Below, piece after piece: positions 50,420 through 59,735 of a stretch of DNA of 64,000 nt (the first letter of the stretch is position 1; the number at the start of each line of letters is the position of its first letter). Source of the stretch: Methylobacterium sp. W2 (GTDB lineage: Bacteria > Pseudomonadota > Alphaproteobacteria > Rhizobiales > Beijerinckiaceae); contig NZ_VMOA01000002.1 in NCBI RefSeq assembly GCF_020662345.1, positions 145,725 through 209,724 on the forward strand, in the 5' to 3' direction. A model generated the notes under the pieces. That model was given only the letters and a program-made list of their open reading frames with translations, was not told the origin of the DNA and did not search any database. The translations under genes and the position numbers were made by a program.

Positions 50420-52099
50420 TTATTCGTCCGTGCGGACGGCTTGGCCCCGGTCGATCGGCAGGCGGTCGCCCTTCAATTCGTCCGGGGTCGGCAGGCTGCG
50501 CACGTCCCAGCCGCCGCCGAGCGCCCGGATGAGGGTCACCGCCGTGGTGAAGCGGTTGAGGCGCACCTGCAGGGCGGTCACCTCGTTGTTGAGTTCCAGC
50601 GCCTGGGCGGTGATGACCGTGGTGAAGTTCTGCGTGCCGGCGCGGTACTCGTTGAGGGTGATCTCCACCGCCCGGCGGGCGGAGGCCACGGCCTCCTCCT
50701 GCGCCGCCTGCTGGCGGGCGAGGATGCGCACGCCGGCGAGCCCGTTCTCCACTTCGGCGAAGGCGGTGAGCACGGTCTGGCGGTAGGTCGCCACCGTGGC
50801 GTCGTAGGCGGCTCTCGCGATCTGCACGGCGGCGGTGCGGGCGCCGCCGTCGAGGAGGGTCTCGCTGCCGGCCGCGGCCACCGACCAGACCTGGTTGGCC
50901 GCCGAGAAGACGCCGTTGCTGGTCAGGCCCGAGACGCCGCCCGACCCCGACAGGACGAGGGTCGGGTAGAAGGCCGCCACGGCGACGCCGATCTGCTCGC
51001 TCTGGGACTGGACGCTGCGCTCGGCCTGCGCGATGTCCGGGCGCCGCTCCAGCAGGGCGGAGGGGATGCCCACCGGAACCGCCGGCGGCGTCTTCGGCAG
51101 GCTCCCCTTCGGCAGGGACAATTCCGAGGGCGGGCGCCCGATCAGCGTCGCGATGGCGTGTTCGAAGGTCGCGCGCTGCAGCCCCACCGCGATGGCCTGG
51201 GCCTGGGTCGACTGCACCTGCGTCTGCGCCGTGATCACGTCGGACCGGGCCGCCACGCCGGCATTGTACTGGTTCTCGGTGATGGCGAGGCTCTTCTTGT
51301 AGGCCACCACCGTCTCGTCGAGCAGGCGCTGCAGGGAATCCTGGTAGCGCAGGCTGTAATAGTTCGTGGCGACCTCGGACTGGATCGCGAGGCGCACAGC
51401 GGCCAGATCCGCCGCGCTCGCCTGGGCGTTGGCCACCTCGCTCTCGATGTTGCGCCGGATGCGGCCGAACAGGTCGAGTTCCCACGAGGCCTGGGCCTGG
51501 AGCGAGACCGAGGTGCGCTCGGTGCCGAGGGTCCGCGAGCGCGTGATCGTCGGCGCGCCGATCACCGTGGGGTAGAGCGCCGAGCGCGCCTGCGCTACGA
51601 GGCCGCGCGCCTGGTCGTAGGAGGCGAGGGAGACGCGCAGGTTCTGGTTGTCCACATCGACGAGGCGGATCAGCCGGTCGAGGGCGGGATCGCGGAACAC
51701 GCGCCACCAATCGCCGCGCTCGGCCCCGTCATTGGGCTGCGCCGCGCGCCACCCCTTCCGCGTGGCGACATGGGCCACGCTGTCCTCGCGCATCCCGCCC
51801 TGCTTGAACGCGAGCGGCGTCTCCACCGACGGGCGCGAGTAATCGGGCCCGACCATGCAGCCGGAGAGGGTTGTTGCGAGGGCGAGGAGGGTACCGAGCG
51901 AGCGCGACGGACTCCCTCTCCTGGAAGGAGAGGGTTGGGGTGAGGTGTGTGACACCTCCGAAACGTCCACACACCTCACCCTGTCCCTCTCCTTCCAGGA
52001 GAGGGAACCTGCGCCGTCATCTGAAAGCGGTGCGCTCCCGCTCGAAAGGGAAGCGACGAGCCCGCTCATGCGACCGTCCGTCAAACCGCCCACGCTCAT
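50420..52099 (-). CDS. NodT-family outer-membrane efflux lipoprotein (element inserted in its N-terminal region)
   Basis: The TolC-type outer-membrane factor of the efflux operon. As a 559-residue frame from ATG 52099 (4-bp ATGA overlap with the mdtC-like stop) it has an unusual N-terminus: residues about 29-66 are encoded by palindromic element D. The lipoprotein signal SLGTLLALATTLSGC is thus pushed to Cys81, where about Cys20 would be normal. In-frame GTG codons at 51970 and 51955 lie inside the element and could serve as new starts, placing Cys at about 33. The rest is normal: SGCMVGPDYSRP, WWRVFRDPALDRLI, ASWELDLFGRIRRNIES, AALLERRPDIAQAE, GSETLLDGGARTAAV. Confidence 0.85.
   Translation of the reverse strand: MSVGGLTDGRMSGLVASLSSGSAPLSDDGAGSLSWKERDRVRCVDVSEVSHTSPQPSPSRRGSPSRSLGTLLALATTLSGCMVGPDYSRPSVETPLAFKQGGMREDSVAHVATRKGWRAAQPNDGAERGDWWRVFRDPALDRLIRLVDVDNQNLRVSLASYDQARGLVAQARSALYPTVIGAPTITRSRTLGTERTSVSLQAQASWELDLFGRIRRNIESEVANAQASAADLAAVRLAIQSEVATNYYSLRYQDSLQRLLDETVVAYKKSLAITENQYNAGVAARSDVITAQTQVQSTQAQAIAVGLQRATFEHAIATLIGRPPSELSLPKGSLPKTPPAVPVGIPSALLERRPDIAQAERSVQSQSEQIGVAVAAFYPTLVLSGSGGVSGLTSNGVFSAANQVWSVAAAGSETLLDGGARTAAVQIARAAYDATVATYRQTVLTAFAEVENGLAGVRILARQQAAQEEAVASARRAVEITLNEYRAGTQNFTTVITAQALELNNEVTALQVRLNRFTTAVTLIRALGGGWDVRSLPTPDELKGDRLPIDRGQAVRTDE
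51902..52015. repeat. Palindromic element copy D (core), inside the nodT-like gene
   Basis: Both internal hairpins (CCCTCTCCTGGAAGGAGAGG and CCCTCTCCTTCCAGGAGAGG) and the joining GGTGAGGTGTGTG...CACACACCTCACC are present. The outer ends of the full element are missing. It is read through in frame by the lipoprotein gene. Confidence 0.88.
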
Positions 52100-55000
52100 T
52101 CGGCCGCGCCCGGAACCACGCCCAAGACAGGGCGGCGCCGGCGGAGGCGGTCGAGATAGAGATAGACGACGGGCGTGGTGTAGAGGGTCAGGATCTGGCT
52201 CACGATCAGGCCGCCGGCGATGGCGATGCCCAGGGGGCGGCGCATTTCCGAGCCTTCGCCCCCGGCGAGGATGAGAGGCAGGGCGCCGAGCAGGGCCGCC
52301 AGCGTTGTCATCATGATCGGCCGGAAGCGCAAGAGGCAGGCCTCGAAGATCGCGTCCTTCGGGGTGGCCCCGCGCGTGCGCTCGGCGTCCAGCGCCACGT
52401 CGATCATCATGATCGCGTTCTTCTTGACGATGCCGATGAGCAGGAACACCGCGATGAGCGCGATGATGGTGAATTCCGTGCCCGAGACGAGGAGCGCCAG
52501 CAGCGCGCCGATGCCGGCCGAGGGCAGGGTCGAGAGGATCGTCACCGGGTGGACGAAGCTCTCGTAGAGGATCCCCAGGATGGTGTAGACGGCCACCAAA
52601 GCCGCCAGGATCAGCAGCGGCTGGCGCGAGGACGAGGCCTGGAAGGTCTTGGCGGCGCCCGCGAATTCGCCGTGGATCGTCGCCGGCAGGCGCAATTGCG
52701 CCTCGGCCTCCTCGATGGCGGCGGTGGCATCCGACAGGCTCTTGCCCGGCGCCAGGTTGAACGAGAGCGTGGTCGCCACGAACAGGCCCTGGTGGCTCAC
52801 CTGCACGGGCGCGTTGCCGGTCTCCACCCGGGCGAAGGCCGAGAGCGGGATCATCGTCTCCTTGGCGCTCGACACGGGCGCGCTGGACGAGGCGCCCGCC
52901 CCGCCGGCGATGGCGTTGGAGGCGGCGTTGCGGGCGGAATCCGCCGCGATGGTGGAGGCCGTGGTTCCCGTCGCCGCCGCCCCGGCCACGGTCCCGGCCA
53001 CCGCGTTGGTGATGGCCGAGCCCCGCGCCTTGCCGCCGGAGGTCGAGACGAAGACGGTCTTCAGGGTCTCCGGGTTCTGCAGGTAGCGCGGCGCGATCTC
53101 CATCACGACGTGGTACTGGTTGAGCGGGTTGTAGATCGTCGAGACCTGCCGCTGGCCGAAGGCGTCGTAGAGGGTGTTGTCGATCTTGTCGGGCGTGATG
53201 CCGTAGCGGTAGGCCGTGGCCCGGTCGATGACGAGGCGGCTCTCGAGCCCGCCCTCCTGCTGGTCGGAGGTCACGTCGGAGAAGACCGGGTTCTTCTGCA
53301 GCGCCTCCACGAGCCGGGGTGCCGCCGCGTAGAGTTCTTCGGCCGTATCGCCCTGCAGGGTGTACTGGTACTGGGCGAAGCTCTGGCGCCCGCCCATGCG
53401 CAGGTCCTGGCGCGGGAACAGGAACAGCCGGGCGCCGGCCACCTGCGCCAGTTTGGGGCGCAGGCGGGTCATCACCTCGGTGATCGAGGCGCGCTCGCCC
53501 CGTGGCTTCAGGCCGACGAAGACGTTGGCCGAGTTGGTGGCGCGCCCGCCGGTGAAGCCGACGACGCTGTCCACCGCCGGGTCGGCCTGCACGATGGCGG
53601 TGGCCTGTTCCAGCTTCTGTTTCATCGCCTGGAACGAGATGCGCTGGTCGGCCTGGATGCCGCCCATCATCTGACCCGTATCCTGCTCGGGGAAGAAGCC
53701 CTTGGGGACGATGATGTAGAGGTAGACGTTGAGCCCGATCGTCGCGAACAGCGTGGCGAGGACGAGGCGGCGATGGTTCAGCGCCACCCTCAGCGTGCGT
53801 TCGTAGGCGCGGAGCGTCCCGGCAAAGCCGCCCTCCAGGGCGCGGATGAGGAGGTTCGGGCGCGTCTCCCCGACATGTCCGTGCCCGCCCTCGCGCTTGA
53901 GCAGCAGGGCGCACATCATCGGCGTGGTGGTGAGCGAGAGCACCAGGGAGATCAGGATCGCCAGGGACAGGGTGACGGCGAATTCCTCGAACAGCCGCCC
54001 GACGATCCCCCCCATCAGCAGGATCGGGATGAACACCGCGATCAGCGACAGGCTCATGGAGATGACGGTGAAGCCGACCTCCTTCGCCCCGATGAGGGCG
54101 GCCTCCAGCCGCGGCTTGCCGAGCTCCACATGGCGCTGGATGTTCTCCAGGACGACGATGGCGTCGTCGACCACGAAGCCGGTGGCGATGATGAGGGCCA
54201 TCAGCGACAGGATGTCGAGGCTGTAATCGAGGAGGTACATGGCCGAGAAGGTGCCGATGATCGAGATCGGCACGGCCACCGCCGGGATCAGGGTCGCCCG
54301 CCCCGAGCGCAGGAAGGCGAACACCACCCCGATGACGAGGATGACGGCGATGACCAGGGTCTCCTCGGTCTCGGCGAGGGAGGCGCGGATGGTGGCGCTG
54401 CGGTCGCCGGTGACGGTGAGGTCGATGTCGCCGGGCAGCGCCGCCTTCACCTGCGGCAGCGCCGCCTCCACCGCCTTGATCGTCTCGACCACGTTGGAGC
54501 CGGGCTGCTTGTAGATGAACAAGATCACGCCCGGCCGGCCGTTGACGAGGCCGAGGTTGCGCTTGTCCTCCACCGAATCCTCGACCTTGCCCACATCGGT
54601 GAGGCGCACCCCCGCTCCGTTGCGGTAGGCCACGATGATGTCGCGGTAATCCGCCGCCACCCGGCCCTGGTCGTTGGCGTAGAGCTGGTAGTGGCGGGTG
54701 TCGGTCTCGATCGCGCCCTTGGGCGAATTGGCATTGGCCGAGGCCAGGGCCGCGCGCACCCCTTCGAGGCCGATCCCGTAATGATAGAGGGCGGTGGGAT
54801 CGAGCTCGACCCGCACCGCCGGCAGCGACGAGCCGCCGATATCGACATTCCCCACGCCGGGGAGCTGGGACATCTTCTGCTGCACCACCGTGGCGGCGGA
54901 ATCGTAGAGCTGGCCCGGCGACAGGGTGTTCGAGGTCAGCCCGAGGATCAGGATCGGCGCGTCGGCCGGGTTGAACTTGCGGTAGGTGGGGTTCGAGCGC

Positions 55001-55368
55001 AGGGCCGTGGGCAGGTCGGCCCGCGCGGCGTTGATCGCCGCCTGGACGTCGCGGGCGGCCCCGTCGATGTCGCGGTCGAGGTTGAACATCAGGACGATCC
55101 GCACCGTCCCGACGGAACTGGTGGAGGTCATCTCGCTCACATCGGCGATGATGCCGAGCCGCCGCTCCAGCGGCGCCGCCACCGTCGTCGCCATGGTCTC
55201 GGGCGAAGCCCCGGCCATCTGCGCCTGGACCAGGATGACGGGAAAATCCACCTGGGGCAGCGGCGCCACCGGCAGCTTGAAGAACGCGAAGATCCCCGCC
55301 AGCAACACCCCGATGGTGAGCAGCGTCGTGGCGACCGGGCGGCGGATGAACGGCTCGGAGACGTTCAT
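52096..55368 (-). CDS. mdtC: RND efflux transporter permease (MdtC-like)
   Basis: A 1090-residue HAE1-type RND pump with 12 TM segments. Typical blocks are [67 protein letters not shown] (the proton-relay helix with Asp pair), KGFFPEQDTG and [18 protein letters not shown] low-complexity Ala/Ser/Gly insert (about 795-850, GTVAGAAATGTTASTIAADSA and on) is not typical and lies in the periplasmic part. The stop overlaps the nodT-like start. No Shine-Dalgarno sequence is visible before ATG 55368, where a stem-loop and an inserted module lie upstream. Confidence 0.9.
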   Translation of the reverse strand: MNVSEPFIRRPVATTLLTIGVLLAGIFAFFKLPVAPLPQVDFPVILVQAQMAGASPETMATTVAAPLERRLGIIADVSEMTSTSSVGTVRIVLMFNLDRDIDGAARDVQAAINAARADLPTALRSNPTYRKFNPADAPILILGLTSNTLSPGQLYDSAATVVQQKMSQLPGVGNVDIGGSSLPAVRVELDPTALYHYGIGLEGVRAALASANANSPKGAIETDTRHYQLYANDQGRVAADYRDIIVAYRNGAGVRLTDVGKVEDSVEDKRNLGLVNGRPGVILFIYKQPGSNVVETIKAVEAALPQVKAALPGDIDLTVTGDRSATIRASLAETEETLVIAVILVIGVVFAFLRSGRATLIPAVAVPISIIGTFSAMYLLDYSLDILSLMALIIATGFVVDDAIVVLENIQRHVELGKPRLEAALIGAKEVGFTVISMSLSLIAVFIPILLMGGIVGRLFEEFAVTLSLAILISLVLSLTTTPMMCALLLKREGGHGHVGETRPNLLIRALEGGFAGTLRAYERTLRVALNHRRLVLATLFATIGLNVYLYIIVPKGFFPEQDTGQMMGGIQADQRISFQAMKQKLEQATAIVQADPAVDSVVGFTGGRATNSANVFVGLKPRGERASITEVMTRLRPKLAQVAGARLFLFPRQDLRMGGRQSFAQYQYTLQGDTAEELYAAAPRLVEALQKNPVFSDVTSDQQEGGLESRLVIDRATAYRYGITPDKIDNTLYDAFGQRQVSTIYNPLNQYHVVMEIAPRYLQNPETLKTVFVSTSGGKARGSAITNAVAGTVAGAAATGTTASTIAADSARNAASNAIAGGAGASSSAPVSSAKETMIPLSAFARVETGNAPVQVSHQGLFVATTLSFNLAPGKSLSDATAAIEEAEAQLRLPATIHGEFAGAAKTFQASSSRQPLLILAALVAVYTILGILYESFVHPVTILSTLPSAGIGALLALLVSGTEFTIIALIAVFLLIGIVKKNAIMMIDVALDAERTRGATPKDAIFEACLLRFRPIMMTTLAALLGALPLILAGGEGSEMRRPLGIAIAGGLIVSQILTLYTTPVVYLYLDRLRRRRPVLGVVPGAAE

Positions 55369-55386
55369 GGGCGGGAGGCCGGGTGT

Positions 55387-55433
55387 GTGCGCATGCTCTC
55401 TCTCCCCGCCGGGCGGGGAGAGAGGATGCGCAC
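55387..55433. other. Long perfect-type hairpin upstream of mdtC-like gene
   Basis: GTGCGCAT and CTCTCTCCCCGCC pair with GGCGGGGAGAGAG and ATGCGCAC (47 bp). It lies 19 bp before the mdtC-like start. No T run follows on either strand, so it is more likely a structured repeat or mRNA processing/stability element than a terminator. It is of a different type from elements A-G. Confidence 0.65.
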
Positions 55434-55437
55434 GACC

Positions 55438-55476
55438 CTCACGGCATCACCCCGGCGGCCTTGGCACCGCCGCCGC
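55438..55476. repeat. 39-bp direct repeat, left copy (duplicate of mdtB 3' end)
   Basis: Identical but for one base (GCATCAC versus GCGTCAC) to 56350-56388, which is the end of the mdtB-like gene including its stop. It brackets the DUF559 module on the mdtC side. Confidence 0.9.
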
Positions 55477-55484
55477 ACCGGGCG

Positions 55485-55548
55485 CGGGTCCCCTCTCCTG
55501 GAAGGAGAGGGACAGGGTGAGGTGCGTGAAACCTCCGGAAAGGTCGCC
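55485..55548. repeat. Palindromic element copy E (half copy)
   Basis: One hairpin (CCCTCTCCTGGAAGGAGAGG) with the joining GACAGGGTGAGGTGCGTGAAA and CTCCGGAAAGGTC. The second half of the element is absent. It lies just inside the left direct repeat. Confidence 0.8.
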
Positions 55549-55652
55549 AGCGCTCCGTTCTGCCGGGTCTGAGCTATGCTGCGCGCAGAGACCGTGCCCG
55601 TCCGACCTCGCCGGCGCGACGCCTCGAACCGTGATGGCCGCAGGAGAACCCC

Positions 55653-56030
55653 GTGAGCCGTGCCACCGCTTTGCGACGAACGCAGACAAGCGCGGAAGCC
55701 AAGCTGTGGCGGGCGCTGCGCGGGGCTCAGCTGAACGGCTTCAAGTTCCGCCGCCAGCATCCCATCGATCGCTTCGTCGTCGATTTCATCTGCCTGAAGG
55801 CCAAGCTGGTGGTGGAGGTCGATGGCGCGACGCATGGCAGTCCCGCCGTGCTGCGTCACGACGCAGCACGGACACGCATCATTGAAATGGCAGGCTTTCA
55901 GGTCATCCGGTTCGGGAATGTCGATATCCGGGAGAATCTCGATGGTGTCCTGGAGAGCATCCTGGCGGCGATCAACATTTGCGACGAGGGACCGTCGGCA
56001 CTTTGTCCCTCTCCCACGGGCCAGGCATGA
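55653..56030 (+). CDS. DUF559 (Vsr-like endonuclease fold) protein
   Basis: A 125-residue protein encoded against the direction of the efflux operon that surrounds it. The DUF559 pattern is complete: RRTQTSAEAKLWRALRG with the conserved Glu, FKFRRQHPIDRFVVDFIC, and KLVVEVDGATH, which gives the D...ExD core of a PD-(D/E)xK nuclease. RIIEMAGFQVIRFGNVDI follows, where the next helix and strand should be. The GTG start at 55653 has AGGAG six bases upstream. The last dozen residues come from element-like sequence (CPSPTGQ). Palindromic copies E and F flank it. Function is unknown for the family; Vsr nicks T:G mismatches, and DUF559 proteins are distant relatives. Confidence 0.85.
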   Translation: MSRATALRRTQTSAEAKLWRALRGAQLNGFKFRRQHPIDRFVVDFICLKAKLVVEVDGATHGSPAVLRHDAARTRIIEMAGFQVIRFGNVDIRENLDGVLESILAAINICDEGPSALCPSPTGQA

Positions 56031-56090
56031 GCTTGCCGGACGCGTCTCATACCTCACACCAGCTCTCTCCCGAAAAGCTACGATTAAGCT

Positions 56091-56280
56091 GTTCACACCA
56101 CTCGCGGGTAGCGCGAGTCCCCTCTCCTGAAAGGAGAGGGACAGGGTGAGGTGTGCGACCTCTTCGGAGAGTCCACGCACCTCACCCCAACCCTCTCCTT
56201 CCAGGAGAGGGAGCCCGTCGCGCCTCGTATCGAACCCTCTTGGATAGAGGGAACAGCCGTCGAGCAGATGTGTGAATCCA
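56091..56280. repeat. Palindromic element copy F (full length reference)
   Basis: A 190-bp copy: end GTTCACACCACTCGCGGG, first hairpin CCCTCTCCTGAAAGGAGAGG, joining GGTGAGGTGTGCGAC, the counterpart GTCCACGCACCTCACC, second hairpin CCCTCTCCTTCCAGGAGAGG, then CCCTCTTGGATAGAGGG and the end GATGTGTGAATCC. The outer ends form a short inverted repeat (TTCACAC/GTGTGAA). There is no coding capacity. Confidence 0.9.
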
Positions 56281-56349
56281 GTAGCCTTCCAGGAGAGATA
56301 GCGATGCCGCTCAGGACCGGGCAACTCCCCTGAGGCGGCAATCTCCCGG

Positions 56350-56388
56350 CTCACGGCGTCACCCCGGCGGCCTTGGCACCGCCGCCGC
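56350..56388. repeat. 39-bp direct repeat, right copy (mdtB 3' end)
   Basis: The native copy: it contains the stop and last 12 codons of the mdtB-like gene ([11 protein letters not shown]). The partner is at 55438-55476. The segment between the two copies (55477-56349) holds element E, the DUF559 gene and element F. Confidence 0.9.
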
Positions 56389-59300
56389 GCTTGAACCGCC
56401 GCTCCAGGCGGTCGAAGGCGAGGTAGATCACCGGGGTGGTGAACAGGGTCAGGACCTGGGAGACGATGAGGCCGCCGGCGATGACGATGCCCAGCGGCTG
56501 GCGCAGTTCCGAGCCGACGCCGGTGCCGAGGATGAGCGGCACCGCCGCGAACAGGGCGGCGAGCGTGGTCATCAGGATCGGGCGGAAGCGCAGGAGGCAG
56601 GCCTCGTAGATCGCGTCGCGCGGGGCCATCCCGTCCTCGCGCTCGGCCTGGAGCGCGAAGTCGATCATCATGATCGCGTTCTTCTTCACGATGCCGATGA
56701 GGAGCACGATGCCGATGACACCGATGATGTCGAGCGGCAGCCCGTAGAGCATCAGCCCGACCAGCGCGCCGATCCCCGCCGAGGGCAGGGTCGAGAGGAT
56801 CGTGATCGGGTGGACGAAGCTCTCGTAGAGCACGCCGAGCACGATATAGACGGTGACGATGGCCGCGATCACCAGGAAGAGCTGGTTCGAGAGCGCCGAT
56901 TGGAAGGCGAAGACCGAGCCCTGCGGCACCACGCGGAAGCTCGGCGGCAGGTCGATCTCCTTGCGCGCCGCCTCGACCGCGGTGACGGCTTCGCCCAGCG
57001 CGACCCCCTCGGCGAGGTTGAACGAGACGGTGGTGGCCGGGAACTGGCCGAGATGGCTGATGAGGAGCGGCGCCCGGCGCTCGCTGATCCGCGCCACGGC
57101 CGAGAGCGGCACCTGCCCCGAAGCCGCCGTGGAGGAAGGCAGGAAGATGCCGTTGAGGCTGTCGAGGGTCTTGTGCAGGTCCGGGTCGGCTTCGAGGATG
57201 ACCCGGTACTGGTTCGACTGGGTGAAGATCGTCGAGACGATGCGCTGGCCGAAGGCGTCGTAGAGGGCGTTGTCCACGGTGGCGGGGGTGATGCCGTAGC
57301 GGCCGGCGGTGGGCCGGTCGATGGTGACGTAGGCCGCCAGCCCGTTGCCCTGCAGGTCGCTGGCCACGTCCGACAGCAGGGGCGAGCGCTGCAGCGCCTG
57401 GACGAAACGCGGCACCCAGGTCTCGAACTCGGCGAGGTTCGGGTTCTCCAGGATCACTTGGTACTGCGTCGCGCTCACCGCCGTATCGATGGTGAGGTCC
57501 TGCACCGGCTGCATGTAGAGCCGGATGCCGGCGACCCCGCGCGTCGCCTCCTTGAGGCGGCGGATGATCGCGCCGGCATCGCTGGTGCGGCCCTCATGCG
57601 GCTTCAGATTGATGAGGAAGCGGCCGGAATTCAGCGTCACGTTCTGCCCGTCGACGCCGATGAACGAGGACAGGCTCGCCACATCCGGGTCCTGCAGGAC
57701 GATCCGTGCGAGCTGCTGCTGGCGGTCCGCCATCTCCGCATAGGACACGGTCTGGTCGGCCTGGGTCACGCCCTGGATCACGCCGGTGTCCTGGACCGGG
57801 AAGAACCCTTTGGGGATGACCACGAACAGGTAGGCAGTGAGCGCGATGGTGGCGAGGGTGACGACGAGGGTCAGGCCCTGGTGGTTGAGGACGATGCGCA
57901 GCATCCGCCCGTAGCCGGAGATCACCCCGTCCATGGCCCGCCGGCCAGCCCGCGCGATGAATCCTTCGCGGCGCTTGGCCTCCGGCGCGTGCTTGAGCAG
58001 GCGGGCGCACAGCATCGGCACGAGGGTCAGCGACACCACCGCCGAGATCACGATGGTGGCGGCGAGCGTGATCGCGAATTCGTGGAACAGGCGCCCGACC
58101 ACGTCGCCCATGAACAGGAGCGGGATCAGCACCGCGATGAGCGAGACCGTGAGCGAGATGATGGTGAAGCCGATCTCGCGGCTGCCCTTCAGGGCCGCCT
58201 CCATCGGCGAATCGCCCTCCTCCACGTGGCGGGCGATGTTCTCGATGACCACGATGGCATCGTCGACCACGAAGCCGGTTGCGATGGTAAGCGCCATCAG
58301 CGACAGGTTGTCGAGGGAGAAGCCGTAGAGGTCCATGATCGAGAGCGCGCCGATCAGCGAGAGCGGCACCGACAGGCTCGGGATCAGGGTCGCGGACAGG
58401 CTGCGCAGGAAGAGGAAGATCACCAGCACCACGAGGCCGATGGCCAGCGCCAGTTCCACCTGCACGTCGTGCACCGAGGCGCGGATGGTGGTGGTGCGGT
58501 CGGTGAGCGGCGTCACCGTGACGGCGGCGGGCAGCGTCCCCTGCAGCTGGGGCAGCAGCGCCTTGATCTTGTCCACCGTGGCGATGACGTTGGCGCCGGG
58601 CTGGCGCTGGATGTTGAGGATGACGGCGGGCGTCTCGTCCATCCAGGCGCCGAGCTTGGTGTTCTCCGGGCCGTTGACCACGTCGGCGACATCCGAGAGC
58701 CGCACCGCCGAGCCGTTCTTGTAGGCGATGATCGCCTGCTCGTAGGCCTTCGGGTCGCGGATCTGGTCGTTGGCGTTGATGGCGTAGGATTGGGTCGGCC
58801 CGTCGATCGTGCCCTTGGGCGTATTGACGTTGAGGTTGGTGATGGTGGTGCGCAGGTCGTCGATGTTGAGACCGTAGGCGGCCAGCGCCCGCGCATTGAA
58901 GCGCACGCGCACGGCGGGGCGCTGGCCGCCGCCCATGCTGACGAGGCCGACGCCGGAGACCTGGCTGATCTTCTGGGCGAGGCGCGTCTCGGCGAGATCG
59001 CGCACCTCGGTGAGCGGCATCGTCGTCGAGGTCAGGGCCAGCGTCAGGATCGGCGCGTCGGCCGGGTTGACCTTGGCGTAGACCGGCGGCGCCGGCAGGT
59101 CGGAGGGCAAGAGGTTGCCCGCCGCGTTGATCGCCGCCTGGACCTGCTGCTCGGCGATGTCGAGGCCGAGATCGAGGCTGAATTGCAGGGTGATGACCGA
59201 GGCGCCCGCCGAACTCTGCGAGGTCATCTGGTTGAGGTTGGCGAGCTGGCCGAACTGCCGCTCCAGGGGCGCCGTCACCGCCGAGGTCATCACCTCGGGG

Positions 59301-59464
59301 CTGGCGCCGGGATAGAACGTCTGGACCTGGATCGTCGGGTAATCCACCGACGGCAGGGCCGAGACCGGCAGATTCAGGTACGACACCATGCCGACCAGCA
59401 GGATCGCCAGCATGAACAGCGTGGTGGCGACGGGGCGCAGGATGAAGATGCGGGACGGGTTCAT
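56351..59464 (-). CDS. mdtB: RND efflux transporter permease (MdtB-like)
   Basis: A 1037-residue HAE1-type RND pump. [21 protein letters not shown] opens TM1, [32 protein letters not shown] the first periplasmic segment, [20 protein letters not shown] the TM4 proton-relay region, [10 protein letters not shown] and [19 protein letters not shown] the later conserved blocks. Start ATG 59464 has GGAGGG at proper distance. In the MdtABC scheme it forms a mixed trimer with the MdtC-like subunit, but the two genes are separated here by about 980 bp holding a DUF559 gene and repeats. Confidence 0.9.
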   Translation of the reverse strand: MNPSRIFILRPVATTLFMLAILLVGMVSYLNLPVSALPSVDYPTIQVQTFYPGASPEVMTSAVTAPLERQFGQLANLNQMTSQSSAGASVITLQFSLDLGLDIAEQQVQAAINAAGNLLPSDLPAPPVYAKVNPADAPILTLALTSTTMPLTEVRDLAETRLAQKISQVSGVGLVSMGGGQRPAVRVRFNARALAAYGLNIDDLRTTITNLNVNTPKGTIDGPTQSYAINANDQIRDPKAYEQAIIAYKNGSAVRLSDVADVVNGPENTKLGAWMDETPAVILNIQRQPGANVIATVDKIKALLPQLQGTLPAAVTVTPLTDRTTTIRASVHDVQVELALAIGLVVLVIFLFLRSLSATLIPSLSVPLSLIGALSIMDLYGFSLDNLSLMALTIATGFVVDDAIVVIENIARHVEEGDSPMEAALKGSREIGFTIISLTVSLIAVLIPLLFMGDVVGRLFHEFAITLAATIVISAVVSLTLVPMLCARLLKHAPEAKRREGFIARAGRRAMDGVISGYGRMLRIVLNHQGLTLVVTLATIALTAYLFVVIPKGFFPVQDTGVIQGVTQADQTVSYAEMADRQQQLARIVLQDPDVASLSSFIGVDGQNVTLNSGRFLINLKPHEGRTSDAGAIIRRLKEATRGVAGIRLYMQPVQDLTIDTAVSATQYQVILENPNLAEFETWVPRFVQALQRSPLLSDVASDLQGNGLAAYVTIDRPTAGRYGITPATVDNALYDAFGQRIVSTIFTQSNQYRVILEADPDLHKTLDSLNGIFLPSSTAASGQVPLSAVARISERRAPLLISHLGQFPATTVSFNLAEGVALGEAVTAVEAARKEIDLPPSFRVVPQGSVFAFQSALSNQLFLVIAAIVTVYIVLGVLYESFVHPITILSTLPSAGIGALVGLMLYGLPLDIIGVIGIVLLIGIVKKNAIMMIDFALQAEREDGMAPRDAIYEACLLRFRPILMTTLAALFAAVPLILGTGVGSELRQPLGIVIAGGLIVSQVLTLFTTPVIYLAFDRLERRFKRGGGAKAAGVTP

Positions 59465-59525
59465 GGGGCGAGCCCTCCCCCCACTTGATCTCGGACCTGC
59501 CCATCCGTCGGCGTGAAGCGCCAGG

Positions 59526-59632
59526 TGCTCCCTCTCCTGGAAGGAGAGGGTTGGGGTGAGGTGTCGTCGATCTCCGGAAAGGTCACACACCTCACCCTGT
59601 CCCCCTCCTTCCAGGAGAGGGAACCCGCGCCA
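59526..59632. repeat. Palindromic element copy G (core)
   Basis: Both hairpins (CCCTCTCCTGGAAGGAGAGG and the CCCCCTCC...GGAGAGG pair) with GGTGAGGTGTCGTCG and GGTCACACACCTCACC between them. It lies in the 271-bp gap between the mdtA-like and mdtB-like genes. Confidence 0.88.
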
Positions 59633-59735
59633 GCCGTGCGATCCGGCCAAGCCTTCGCCAGGAAACGGATCACTGTGACCTCAGGTGCGCCCATGGATGC
59701 GTCGAACAGCGCGCTAGTCATAGGCGACAAGGCGC

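Noticed and set aside
48734..51943. Plus-strand frame of over 1000 codons opposite zwf and the NodT-like gene
   Set aside because: It spans two genes with intact motifs on the other strand and shows no family features.
51871..55572. Plus-strand frame of over 1200 codons opposite the MdtC-like gene
   Set aside because: Same reason: a mirror of a conserved RND pump in high-G+C DNA.
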